From contig NZ_SJOJ01000009.1 of NCBI RefSeq assembly GCF_004330295.1, positions 122,787 to 186,786 on the forward strand: a stretch of 64,000 nucleotides of DNA, given 5' to 3'. The stretch comes from Rahnella victoriana (GTDB lineage Bacteria; Pseudomonadota; Gammaproteobacteria; Enterobacterales; Enterobacteriaceae). The notes beneath the pieces are model-generated. The model made no database searches. It was given only the letters and a program-made list of their open reading frames with translations, and was not told the DNA's origin. Of the stretch, positions 45,388-54,010 are shown in pieces; positions within the stretch are counted from its first letter, which is position 1; every line of letters starts with the position of its first letter. A program made the translations under genes and the position numbers.

Positions 45388-48060
45388 TCACTTTTGAGCT
45401 AATTTTTCATAGCGGGCTAACAGATAGCTTAACCGGTCGGCAGCATCTTTAAATGGGCGCTCCCGATAAAGCCTATCGACTGCTTTATCAAGTGCCTGAT
45501 GTGCAGTTAGTAACTCAGATGGCATCTTGTCAGGATCATATAGCTCAGCCAAGGTCTGGCCAGGGAATTCCTCACGAGTCAGAATGACTTCCTCAGCTAA
45601 TATTTCAATCTCTTTGCGTTGAGCATTGGTAACATCTGGCCAAGGAAAAGTGTTATACACTACTTTATTGCCATAGCTGTATCGGCTCTCTAGCCGCATT
45701 GAAACTAACCGCATCCAATCGTTATGAATGATTGAAGTCAGAATTCCAAACTCGTAAAGTGATCCTTCAGGAAGGATAAAATTCTTGTTAGTACTAATTA
45801 CATCCCCGCAAAAAAAACCAATTGGTATATACGTCCTACGCTCAGATGATACACCCGGAACAAGAATGTAACTCTTTGGGTTGTTTATATCTCTGAACTG
45901 ATGAGGTCTACATGCTAATTTTTGAACGCTTTTGTCAGAGTTACGTTTTCTTACCTCTGCTACTTTATTGACTCGTTCAAGGACTAATGGCATAGACTTT
46001 AAATCATCAGGGGTTGCATCAACAAGCCACAGACACCAGCGCTCTTTTGAATTTAAAAACTCCTCTGCACCCATGACTTTTTTTATCCATTTAGATGCTT
46101 GGGGCTCATGCTTTAAAATTTCATCATATTCTTGTCTATTTAAAAGCAGATGCCCTCCTTCGTACGGCATATTTCCTCGAACCATAGGAAGCACTTCTTT
46201 AGAAATAGGCTTACTTTGCGGCGCTACAACGAGAGTATTTCCTTCTATTAAGTATGGGCTGATATTGTTCACTAACCTACTATGCCACTCCCCTTCGACG
46301 AATTGATAGAGGCGATGCATTTTGGATTGGCTGGATAGCCCTACAATGATTACATGCACGGCAGCTTTGTCACGTGCATTATTCGCCCAAGTAAATGTTG
46401 GATAAGCGAGATGGATGTTTAGCCCAAGTTTAAAAAGTGATGGCCACAATATTGCTACTTGCTCTCCCTGGCAGATGGAATTTGTTGCCACTAATGCTAA
46501 TTCAGCTTTACTATTACAAATATATTGGGCTCCTTTCCAAAACCATGAAGCAACATAATCAAGAGTTCCTAAAGGTCCAAAGTTACTGAACACAAGTTGC
46601 ATGTCCATTTTTTGCTCCTCAGACCGCCCCTGAGTGCCTAAAAATGGCGGATTGCCGATGACATACACTTCATCGTCAGTTTCTTTAGGGCAGATATTAC
46701 TCCAGTTAAGTCGCAAGCTATTGCCACTTTTGATATTTCCACTCTCACGCAAAGGCAATGCAGGTGGAGCAAAACCAAACGCTTGTTCCCACTGGCTGTT
46801 TAATTGATGTTCGGCCAGCCAGAGGGATAACCGTGCTATTTCGCAAGCGAAGTCGTCAATTTCGATACCATAAAATTGTGAAAGATGTAGCCCACTCATC
46901 GAAAAACCTTGTGGTTCCAGTTCTTTAAGGGCATCAATGATTTTCATCTCTAACTTGCGTAGTTCTTTGTAAGATACGATTAGGAAATTACCTGAACCAC
47001 ATGCAGGATCAAATATCTTTATTTCGGACAAACGAACTAGTAGAGCCTTTAAACCCTTCGCGCTACGACATTGTTTATTAAGTTCATTTTCCAAAGGATC
47101 TAGAAATAAAGGTTTTATTACCTTCATGATATTGCTATATGACGTGTAATGCTGCCCCAAACGACTACGTTGCTCGACGTCAATCACCGCCTGGAACATA
47201 CTTCCGAAAATATCAGGGTTTATTTCACTCCAGTCCATCGTGCCACATTCAAGCAGCATCTTACGGCCTTTTTTTCCTAGTTCTGGAATAGGCTCGTCAG
47301 TGGAAAAAAGCCCACCATTTACATAGGGAAAAGCCGCTAAGTGAGTAGGTATCTTTTGTCGTGGCAGGCTATTTGGAGCTGCCTTAAGAACGGTGAATAA
47401 TTGATACAGGAATGTATCTAGATCACTACCATCCTCCTCGGTGTAACTCTTGATGGCAGAGGTGAACTGAGCTGGTTCAAAAATACCTGTATCTTCGGCG
47501 AAAAGACAGAATAACAAACGTGTCAGGAAGACGTTAAGCGCATGAATATCTTCTGGTTTACTGAGATCATTGTGAACACGAATGAGATCAAACAGCTTGC
47601 CCATCTTCTCTGCAGCTTTAACATCTGCTGGGTTCTCACTACTTATAATTGCCTTTTCTAAACCAGCTAAAGGTAAGAAAAAGCCATAGTTGCTATAAAG
47701 TTCATCTAGCTCAATATCGAGTCTCTCTTTACTACATGTATCCCACGCTAAAAATCGAACATAATCAGTAACTAATACAAAACGTATCTTGTTTTTCGCT
47801 ATGACTGGATCAGTGATACGTCGCTCAAAAGCCTCATCAAGGTCTTCTTTGTCATTGAGGCTTTGAAAATAGAGTTTATTTTTCAAACCAACATGACCGG
47901 CTTCCTTTGCGATATTACGGCTACTACCTTGTCGAACCTGTGTGATCGTTGCTTTAGGAAAGTCAAAGGCTGCCATAAAACCATAAATGAACTCATCACG
48001 GTCCAATTCACGGGTAAGTTGCTCGAGTTGTTCAAATATTTTTGCCTGATTAACGGCCAT
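45388..48060 (-). CDS. MmeI-family DNA adenine methyltransferase with lost nuclease motif
   Basis: An 890-residue protein that follows MmeI-type (type IIL) enzymes from about residue 70 on. It has the helical spacer (LTRLLFCLFAEDTGIFE), the methylase motif I FDPACGSGNFL (about 350), motif IV NPPF (about 470, N6-adenine type), then the target-recognition and closing domains (WCLWLVDATPDDL, ESRYSYGNKVVYNTFPWP). In MmeI the N-terminus holds a D-X9-EXK nuclease site; here the aligned residues read H56, Q66 and L68 (NKLYFQSLNDKEDLDEAF). So it probably methylates but does not cut. AAAGGA precedes ATG 48060. Confidence 0.85.
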   Translation of the reverse strand: MAVNQAKIFEQLEQLTRELDRDEFIYGFMAAFDFPKATITQVRQGSSRNIAKEAGHVGLKNKLYFQSLNDKEDLDEAFERRITDPVIAKNKIRFVLVTDYVRFLAWDTCSKERLDIELDELYSNYGFFLPLAGLEKAIISSENPADVKAAEKMGKLFDLIRVHNDLSKPEDIHALNVFLTRLLFCLFAEDTGIFEPAQFTSAIKSYTEEDGSDLDTFLYQLFTVLKAAPNSLPRQKIPTHLAAFPYVNGGLFSTDEPIPELGKKGRKMLLECGTMDWSEINPDIFGSMFQAVIDVEQRSRLGQHYTSYSNIMKVIKPLFLDPLENELNKQCRSAKGLKALLVRLSEIKIFDPACGSGNFLIVSYKELRKLEMKIIDALKELEPQGFSMSGLHLSQFYGIEIDDFACEIARLSLWLAEHQLNSQWEQAFGFAPPALPLRESGNIKSGNSLRLNWSNICPKETDDEVYVIGNPPFLGTQGRSEEQKMDMQLVFSNFGPLGTLDYVASWFWKGAQYICNSKAELALVATNSICQGEQVAILWPSLFKLGLNIHLAYPTFTWANNARDKAAVHVIIVGLSSQSKMHRLYQFVEGEWHSRLVNNISPYLIEGNTLVVAPQSKPISKEVLPMVRGNMPYEGGHLLLNRQEYDEILKHEPQASKWIKKVMGAEEFLNSKERWCLWLVDATPDDLKSMPLVLERVNKVAEVRKRNSDKSVQKLACRPHQFRDINNPKSYILVPGVSSERRTYIPIGFFCGDVISTNKNFILPEGSLYEFGILTSIIHNDWMRLVSMRLESRYSYGNKVVYNTFPWPDVTNAQRKEIEILAEEVILTREEFPGQTLAELYDPDKMPSELLTAHQALDKAVDRLYRERPFKDAADRLSYLLARYEKLAQK

Positions 48061-48256
48061 CAGTAATCCTTTAGGGTATGTCAGCTTTTTAATAACAGTT
48101 GTAATGGGTTAAAAAAATGCAGAAGGTCTAAACCTTAAAGGTGCTCAACCTTGTAAGGCAGCATATTAACCTCAGCGACGCCAACCCTCAGCGATGAACA
48201 AGCTCCATAGTGCAGATATAATTTGTCCGCTGAGGTGAAGTAAATTCTTTTCATGC
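48061..48256. promoter_or_regulatory. Gap with likely promoter of the methyltransferase-helicase-GIY-YIG genes
   Basis: 195 bases between the two minus-strand gene groups. CCTCAGCG occurs twice (near 48171 and 48188) and its complement CGCTGAGG once (near 48228), giving alternative hairpins. These could end the upstream transcript or form an operator. A separate promoter for the three-gene group is likely here. Confidence 0.4.
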
Positions 48257-50194
48257 TTATTTGAATTTCAAGCCTGACTGAACGGGTTGACATAACACTC
48301 GATTGATAAGGTCATCTGTAGATGTGCTTTCGTACCTGTCTGCCAAAACATGGCGTAGTTTCATCAATCGTGCATTAGCTGTTCCAACCAAAGAACCGAA
48401 AGTCGTAGCGCGAACTCTCCCATACGGATTGCGTTCTCCATCACCAACAACTTTCTCACGGGCAACACCAGCCGCAACCTTTTGCCCAACGACCCAAGCG
48501 TTAATAAATGGTGTTCCTGTTATCAAACCTGATGCTGCAATGTCCTGTACATAGCCATCAGCTTGATTCACCTCTTTTCTTGTGAGCTCAAATCCGCCTT
48601 TCTTCAGTTCAATTACCAAAACCTGTTGCATTTGAACAAGAGACACATCTACTGGATCAAATGACTCGATGCCAGTCATTTGCCACGTTGTTTTTTCAGG
48701 CAAAACTACAATATCAGGACGATTGCGCTCGTTTATAAATTGAGCACCAGGGCTTTTGAATAGTTCGCGGGCTACAGATTGTAATGTCATATTCGAGCAA
48801 TATTCCTGCGATTCGAATTCAGGACCAAACAACCAACGAGAACGTAAAATCAATGGATGTAGAGTGTGTAACTCATCCGTATCAGGATCATCAGCCAAAC
48901 GCTGAATTGTTTCTACCACGCTGAGTCGACTGTCAATTTCATCAAGGACCCGCAACGCGTCCTTGACTGTCCATTCAGCCAGTAACCGATCTAAACCCTC
49001 TATATCGTCGTGCTGCAAAGTAGCAAGCTTTTCCAGTAATGCGGCTCCGCTCTTGGTCTTTTCAAGATGAATAAGCGCCTTAACTGCTGTGGCAAGAAAT
49101 TCTGGGGAGACAGTCGGATGCTCTTGAGCTACCGCTGTAGTGAATTCAGCCACTCCCAAGCGGGCCCCCTGACCCAAGGTTGCTAACTCTGAGCGGTTTT
49201 GCATCAGAGCATCCTCTGATGTAATTTCAGTAAATTCCACAGCAAGCCTTTGTGCAACATCACGAATGTGCTCAGCGGTAGCCTGATATAATTCATTTAC
49301 AGAATCAGTGGGACAAAAAGCGGTCCAGTCTTGTTCAACATCAGATTCGAAACCTTCTGTATCAACGATAACCTTGTAACGCCGGGCAAAGCGTGTACGT
49401 CCGTCGAAATTGGCTATCTGTCCAACCGCCCATGACGGGGTTCCAACTAATCTATGTTGTACCCAAAATGCGATTCCTTGGTGCAAAGAAGAATGATTCA
49501 GACGAGTTGAGTCGATGACAATCACTTTGGCATGACGTCCTGCACTGAGGCACAAGGTCTCTTCACTTATTCGCCCATCAATCTCAGTAAAGGGTCGTAA
49601 CTTGCCATTAACACGCACCTCGAATTCAGGATCGTGGATGAAGCGGGCGGATAATACAGTGAGTATTTCATCGGCATCTGGCAGTTTGCGTGTTACCTGT
49701 ACCTGCAATCGTGTACCGGAGCCTATGTGTTTCTCCTCAGTCTCACTACGACACACGAAAGGACTAGAACCAGCTCCGGTGCCAACAACGAAGGTTGCCA
49801 AAATACCATCGCGCCAGGTTTTCACTTCGTATTCGTCAGCAAAACAAAGCAAGCCATGGCGACCAATGCCATTGCGACCGTAAGCCTTTCGCGGGCGGGC
49901 AGTTCGTCCGGTAGGGAACTCTACATTGAAACCTTGATACTTCTCGCGGGTGTAGCGCAAAGTCATCCAGCGCTTTTTAAATTGCTCCGGGGTCATACCA
50001 TGACCATCGTCTGTCACAGTCAATATTCCACCTATTTCGGTAGGTAAAACCAAGTCTACTCGTGACGCTCCGGCATCCCAGGCGTTAGCAACTAACTCTG
50101 TTAAAGCGACCTGTGGAACATGTGCTACCTGCCCAAGTTCCCGTAGCAGGTAATCGTCCTCAAAAAGCGAGTTCTGTAGTGGTTGCTCAGACAT
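48257..50194 (-). CDS. GHKL/MORC-like ATPase with C-terminal PD-(D/E)XK-like nuclease motif
   Basis: A 645-residue protein. The N-terminal GHKL ATPase has the N box LTELVANAWDAGA (E33, N37), G1 DDGHGM (62-67) and G2 NGIGRHG. Near the C-terminus RNRPDIVVLPEK (D about 493) is followed about 35 residues later by QVLVIELKKGGF (E about 529, K about 531), a good PD-(D/E)XK pattern, then a conserved-looking RKEVNQADGYV helix. So an ATP-clamp is joined to a probable nuclease. ATG 50194 has GAGG upstream and overlaps the DUF262 gene's stop by eight bases; the earlier GTG was rejected. Confidence 0.75.
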   Translation of the reverse strand: MSEQPLQNSLFEDDYLLRELGQVAHVPQVALTELVANAWDAGASRVDLVLPTEIGGILTVTDDGHGMTPEQFKKRWMTLRYTREKYQGFNVEFPTGRTARPRKAYGRNGIGRHGLLCFADEYEVKTWRDGILATFVVGTGAGSSPFVCRSETEEKHIGSGTRLQVQVTRKLPDADEILTVLSARFIHDPEFEVRVNGKLRPFTEIDGRISEETLCLSAGRHAKVIVIDSTRLNHSSLHQGIAFWVQHRLVGTPSWAVGQIANFDGRTRFARRYKVIVDTEGFESDVEQDWTAFCPTDSVNELYQATAEHIRDVAQRLAVEFTEITSEDALMQNRSELATLGQGARLGVAEFTTAVAQEHPTVSPEFLATAVKALIHLEKTKSGAALLEKLATLQHDDIEGLDRLLAEWTVKDALRVLDEIDSRLSVVETIQRLADDPDTDELHTLHPLILRSRWLFGPEFESQEYCSNMTLQSVARELFKSPGAQFINERNRPDIVVLPEKTTWQMTGIESFDPVDVSLVQMQQVLVIELKKGGFELTRKEVNQADGYVQDIAASGLITGTPFINAWVVGQKVAAGVAREKVVGDGERNPYGRVRATTFGSLVGTANARLMKLRHVLADRYESTSTDDLINRVLCQPVQSGLKFK

Positions 50195-52061
50195 GGGCGG
50201 CCTCACATAAACGATTCGGTGACCAAATTAATTCTACTAATCCCGCAATCAGTTTCCGGCGTACCTGTTGTTCCGCTTTATCGAATACCTCAGCGAATTT
50301 GAAAGGCAACTCATATTGGGTAGTAAACTGCTGAAACTGTGGCTGATGTTCGTAAACACTGGAGTCCAAACTTGCGGCAAAGAAGTTCTGTTTGGCATAG
50401 TGCACCCGCTTCATGGGAAACGGTTTGTCCTGCAAACTCCGGTTAACATCTGCTGGTAAGAGTAAAAGTGACGCAACATGATTGCGCCAATCTTGAAATT
50501 CCTGCTCAGTACTGAAATGATCTTTCACGATTTCGTAATCATCAGCCCAGATATGTTCGATGTCGAATGGGTTCTTGAGAGTACGGTCCACCAACCGATC
50601 AAATGTCTCAGTACGCCCTGCACCGATCTCAGTTGCTTCTGTCAGTCGTGCTAGCAAATGGTAGATATAACGGCGACTGAATTGATTGAGCCCTAAACCA
50701 TCAATACCCGTTCGTCCTTTTACTGCGTAGCCGGAGAACGTAACATCATCATCTGCCAGTTTCTTCTGGAGGATAGCTACCAACTCCGATAGCGGTTTAC
50801 GCCTGATATCCCGGCACAATAACCACATAGCGTAAGACACACTAGAGTATCCAACCCGGACATAATTCACTACTCGACGCATCAACCAGATGTCCAAATA
50901 AGTAGCTGTGACCGCCAGTTTACGGTCCACGGTCTCGTCGTCGTCAGTTTCTATCAACGATGCCAGGAGCACCGTATTCTGCCAAGTAAAATCATTGTGA
51001 GCGTTGTAGTAGACCGCTCGTAGCTTCGGTGTGTAATGCTTGCTGCTGTTTAGGATACGCCGGTACGCTTTGGCAAAAAATGGAAAGCTTACAGCCATCA
51101 TATTCTGATTTTCCTGAGCTTTACCCAAACCCAAGCGAGAGTTGTTTTCTCGTACCCAGCGGTGAAAAACTGAACCGATCAACTCCCAATCTTTATCAAC
51201 CGATCCCGCTTTACGTTCACGGATACTTTCTGCGTACTGTGCCCGTAACCACGCCTTAATACAGTTGGCATCTCGCTCCGGTTCGTGCTCCCCTCCCCAG
51301 GAGATCAATTCCAGGACTTGCTGTTTCCAGATTTGATTGGCCTGTAGTCGCGCATTCTGTTCTTCAATCGGAGCCAATAAATATGCCTTCAACATATCTA
51401 CCGGACTAAGCGGCTTACCCCGATCATTCATCGTTTCAAAAATGGCATAAGCATAACTGTCGTTATCAGTGGCAATCTCTATCAAACCTACCCGTGTCAA
51501 CAACCAGTAGATGAAATGCGGCAATGAATTTCCTATCTCTGCCATCAGGTCGTTTGCTTCAATATCGCTATAACGGGCGTACATGGTTTGTATGGATTCA
51601 TCCTTACCATCCGGATTGAACGCTTCCCCCTTGAATAGGGCATTGATAACAGGAAGTCGCTCAGAGATATCGAGGTTGAACTTGGGATTACCGAGGTTGT
51701 CGCTGAAAATAAGTGGGGCTAAGGTTTGGGCTACCGGCAGCCTCTGTTCCTCGGCAGATCGGTACAGGCAAATCAGCAACAATGTCAAAGAGGTGACTCG
51801 CTGCTGACCATCGATCAAGTAATTTTTGTTGTTGCGTTTGCTGACAATGATAGAACCAAGAAAATACTCTCCATAGTTACTAATAGCGCTGGTTTGATCA
51901 CCCTGCTTGTAGTAGTTAAAGAATTTCCCCTGAAGATCAGACAGCAGCTCGTCAATGTTCTCCTTCTCCCACTTGTACTCACGCTGATACTCATCGATAG
52001 AAAAGGATTGGCTTTGCAGCAACTGCTGTACGTTACGGTAGTGGGGAGTGATTGTGCTCAT
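50187..52061 (-). CDS. DUF262/DUF1524 GmrSD-like nuclease
   Basis: A 624-residue protein. The DUF262 domain shows YQREYKWE (25-32) and the ParB-like motif IDGQQRVTSLTLL (from 83), which in GmrSD proteins hydrolyses a nucleotide. The C-terminal DUF1524 domain has FDIEHIWAD and NHVASLLLLPADVNRS, an HNH-like His-Me finger that would cut DNA. GmrSD enzymes restrict DNA with glucosylated hydroxymethylcytosine. The upstream frame extension to 52190 was rejected since MSTITPHYRN begins the domain. It is coupled to the following ATPase gene. Confidence 0.83.
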   Translation of the reverse strand: MSTITPHYRNVQQLLQSQSFSIDEYQREYKWEKENIDELLSDLQGKFFNYYKQGDQTSAISNYGEYFLGSIIVSKRNNKNYLIDGQQRVTSLTLLLICLYRSAEEQRLPVAQTLAPLIFSDNLGNPKFNLDISERLPVINALFKGEAFNPDGKDESIQTMYARYSDIEANDLMAEIGNSLPHFIYWLLTRVGLIEIATDNDSYAYAIFETMNDRGKPLSPVDMLKAYLLAPIEEQNARLQANQIWKQQVLELISWGGEHEPERDANCIKAWLRAQYAESIRERKAGSVDKDWELIGSVFHRWVRENNSRLGLGKAQENQNMMAVSFPFFAKAYRRILNSSKHYTPKLRAVYYNAHNDFTWQNTVLLASLIETDDDETVDRKLAVTATYLDIWLMRRVVNYVRVGYSSVSYAMWLLCRDIRRKPLSELVAILQKKLADDDVTFSGYAVKGRTGIDGLGLNQFSRRYIYHLLARLTEATEIGAGRTETFDRLVDRTLKNPFDIEHIWADDYEIVKDHFSTEQEFQDWRNHVASLLLLPADVNRSLQDKPFPMKRVHYAKQNFFAASLDSSVYEHQPQFQQFTTQYELPFKFAEVFDKAEQQVRRKLIAGLVELIWSPNRLCEAAHV

Positions 52062-52251
52062 ATCAGACGAAACCGTACTAATGATTAATAGCTGTATTAT
52101 GCACTGCTCGCGGAGCAGTGTCTTTGACCCTCGTTCAAAATCAGTGCGTTGCAAAATCTGCAGTGGCACAGCTGAGTCAATAACTTGCAAACACCAAAAT
52201 TAGCAAAAAAATAAGGCATGCCTGAGGCGCGCCTTATAGAAACCCTTTTAA

Positions 52252-53505
52252 TCAGCCCTTATTCAACTTAGCAAAATCAAACGGACTAACCCCCTTCTGC
52301 CGATTCGCATCCAGATAATCCGCCCACCACTGCACCATCAGCCTACGCTCCCCCAGGTGTTCAGCCTTATGAATATAAGCCGCACGCACAGAGTTACGTT
52401 CTTGGTGACTCATCTGCCGCTCTACCGCATCCTTCGACCACAATCCCGACTCAATCAATGAACTACATGCCATAGTCCTGAAACCATGCCCGCAAACCTC
52501 AACCTTCGTATCATAGCCCATCACCCGCAGAGCTTTATTCACCGTGTTTTCACTCATCGGCTTACGCGGATCGTGATCACCTACGAAAATCAGCTCACGA
52601 TTTCCACTCATGCTTTTGATCTTTTCCAGAATGACCAGAGCCTGACGTGATAAAGGAACAAGATGAGGAGTACGCATCTTCGATCCTCGATGTGAATGCT
52701 TCACACCTTCCAGTGGTTCACGTTCCCCCGGAATCGTCCACATAGCAGTTTCAAAATCGACTTCTGACCAGCGAGCAAAACGTAACTCACTAGATCGAAT
52801 GAAGACTAACAACGTCAGCTCGACAGCTAAGCGTGTTAGTGGTCTGCCGGTATATGTGTCGATACGATGAAGTAATTCAGGAATGCGATTAAGTTCTAGC
52901 GCAGCACGATGCTGTCGTTTAGCAGTGGCAACTGCTCCAGCGCTCTCTTGTGCGGGGTTATAGTCGATTAAACCGCTTTGCACAGCGAATCGCATAATTG
53001 CTGTTGTTCGTTGCTGTAGACGCGCCGCCACCTCAAGACGTCCAGACATCTCTACGGCTTTAATGGGAATCAGTAAATCCCTTGTTTTTAACTCAGCGAT
53101 ATTCCGCTTACCAATAGCATCGAACAAATTATCTTCGAGACTTTTAAGAACACGGCCGCTATGCGACTCAGACCACTTTTGATTGCTGGCGTGCCAGTCT
53201 CTGGCAACAGATTCAAAAGTGATGACCTCTTTAGCCTGTTCTTCTTTTACTGCACGTTTTTGTTCGCGAGGATCAATCCCAGCGGCAACCAGTTTTCTGG
53301 CAGCTTCTCTTTTATGTCTGGCATCAGCCAGAGATGTCTCTGGGTATACGCCAAAGGCCATCAGGTGTTGCTTGCCGCGAAAGCGGAAACGCCAGTATTT
53401 GGAGCCGTTAGGGTGAACCAACAAAACCATACCGTCGCCGTCAGTAAGTTTATAGGCTTTTGCTTCAGGCTTAGCCGAACGAACCTTCACATCACTCAGA
53501 GCCAT
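52252..53505 (-). CDS. P4-type tyrosine integrase
   Basis: A 417-residue tyrosine recombinase. Order: N-terminal arm-binding domain (MALSDVKVRSAKPEAK, DGDGMVLLVHPNG), SAM-like core-binding region, catalytic domain with R237 (RSSELRF), H340 and R343 (CGHGFRT), H367 and the nucleophile Y377 (AAYIHKAEHL). All are intact. ATG 53505 has AAGGA eight bases upstream. It starts 200 bases from the 3' end of tRNA-Leu, the usual place for an island integrase, so it probably brought in the adjacent defence genes. Confidence 0.92.
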   Translation of the reverse strand: MALSDVKVRSAKPEAKAYKLTDGDGMVLLVHPNGSKYWRFRFRGKQHLMAFGVYPETSLADARHKREAARKLVAAGIDPREQKRAVKEEQAKEVITFESVARDWHASNQKWSESHSGRVLKSLEDNLFDAIGKRNIAELKTRDLLIPIKAVEMSGRLEVAARLQQRTTAIMRFAVQSGLIDYNPAQESAGAVATAKRQHRAALELNRIPELLHRIDTYTGRPLTRLAVELTLLVFIRSSELRFARWSEVDFETAMWTIPGEREPLEGVKHSHRGSKMRTPHLVPLSRQALVILEKIKSMSGNRELIFVGDHDPRKPMSENTVNKALRVMGYDTKVEVCGHGFRTMACSSLIESGLWSKDAVERQMSHQERNSVRAAYIHKAEHLGERRLMVQWWADYLDANRQKGVSPFDFAKLNKG

Positions 53506-53669
53506 GATGAGTATCCTTTCAAGGGTTCTGTGTGGGTACAAACATTATCGAACCGGGATATACCCGCAGTTGTACCCGCATCAGTAAGTTGATGTAGATT
53601 GAATCAGGTTGACTTAGGTTGAGTGAAAAAGCGGGGCAAAGCCTTGCAGAGACTGGATTTTAGACATAA

Positions 53670-53692
53670 AAAAAGCCACCCGTGGGTGACTT
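53670..53692 (-). terminator. Terminator of the tRNA-Leu gene
   Basis: On the minus strand GTCACCC-ACG-GGTGGC is followed by TTTTTTTATG. It lies 15 bases beyond the tRNA 3' end and may be inside the attachment region. Confidence 0.75.
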
Positions 53693-53706
53693 AATTTTCA
53701 TACTAA

Positions 53707-53791
53707 TGGTGCCGAAGGCCGGACTCGAACCGGCACACCTTGCGGCGGTTGATTTTGAATCAACTGCGTCTACCGATTTCGCCACTTCGGC
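53707..53791 (-). tRNA. leuX: tRNA-Leu(CAA), island attachment site
   Basis: Read on the minus strand this begins GCCGAAGTGGCGAAATCGG and ends GGCCTTCGGCACCA with CCA encoded. The anticodon stem is GTTGA/TCAAC with loop TTCAAAA, giving anticodon CAA. The acceptor stem GCCGAAG/CTTCGGC and the long variable arm typical of Leu tRNA are present. It matches E. coli leuX, a well-known integration hotspot next to an integrase. The 3' half of such genes usually forms the attachment core. Confidence 0.95.
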
Positions 53792-54010
53792 ACTGAAAGT
53801 AGTATGCGGAAAACGTGGGCATTATACCCAGCCCAGCGGGTCACGCAATAGTTATCCCGCCTTGTCAGGTTTAAGTGTTGAAAAAACAGACATACTCCGC
53901 AACGCAGTGGGAATTTGCTGACAAAAATCTTCCGTTTGCCTGCGTTTTTCCGATGCCGTTTCTCAAACTTCGCATTAGTATACAAATCACGAAGAGATTT
54001 TGCCCTGTTG

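Noticed and set aside
45388..48060. BREX PglX or DISARM methylase as the identity of the 890-residue methyltransferase
   Set aside because: Length, spacer and recognition domain follow MmeI, and no other BREX or DISARM core genes are present.
53682..53921. Open frame of 79 codons across the tRNA-Leu gene
   Set aside because: It runs through the antisense of a tRNA and its terminator and has no ribosome site.
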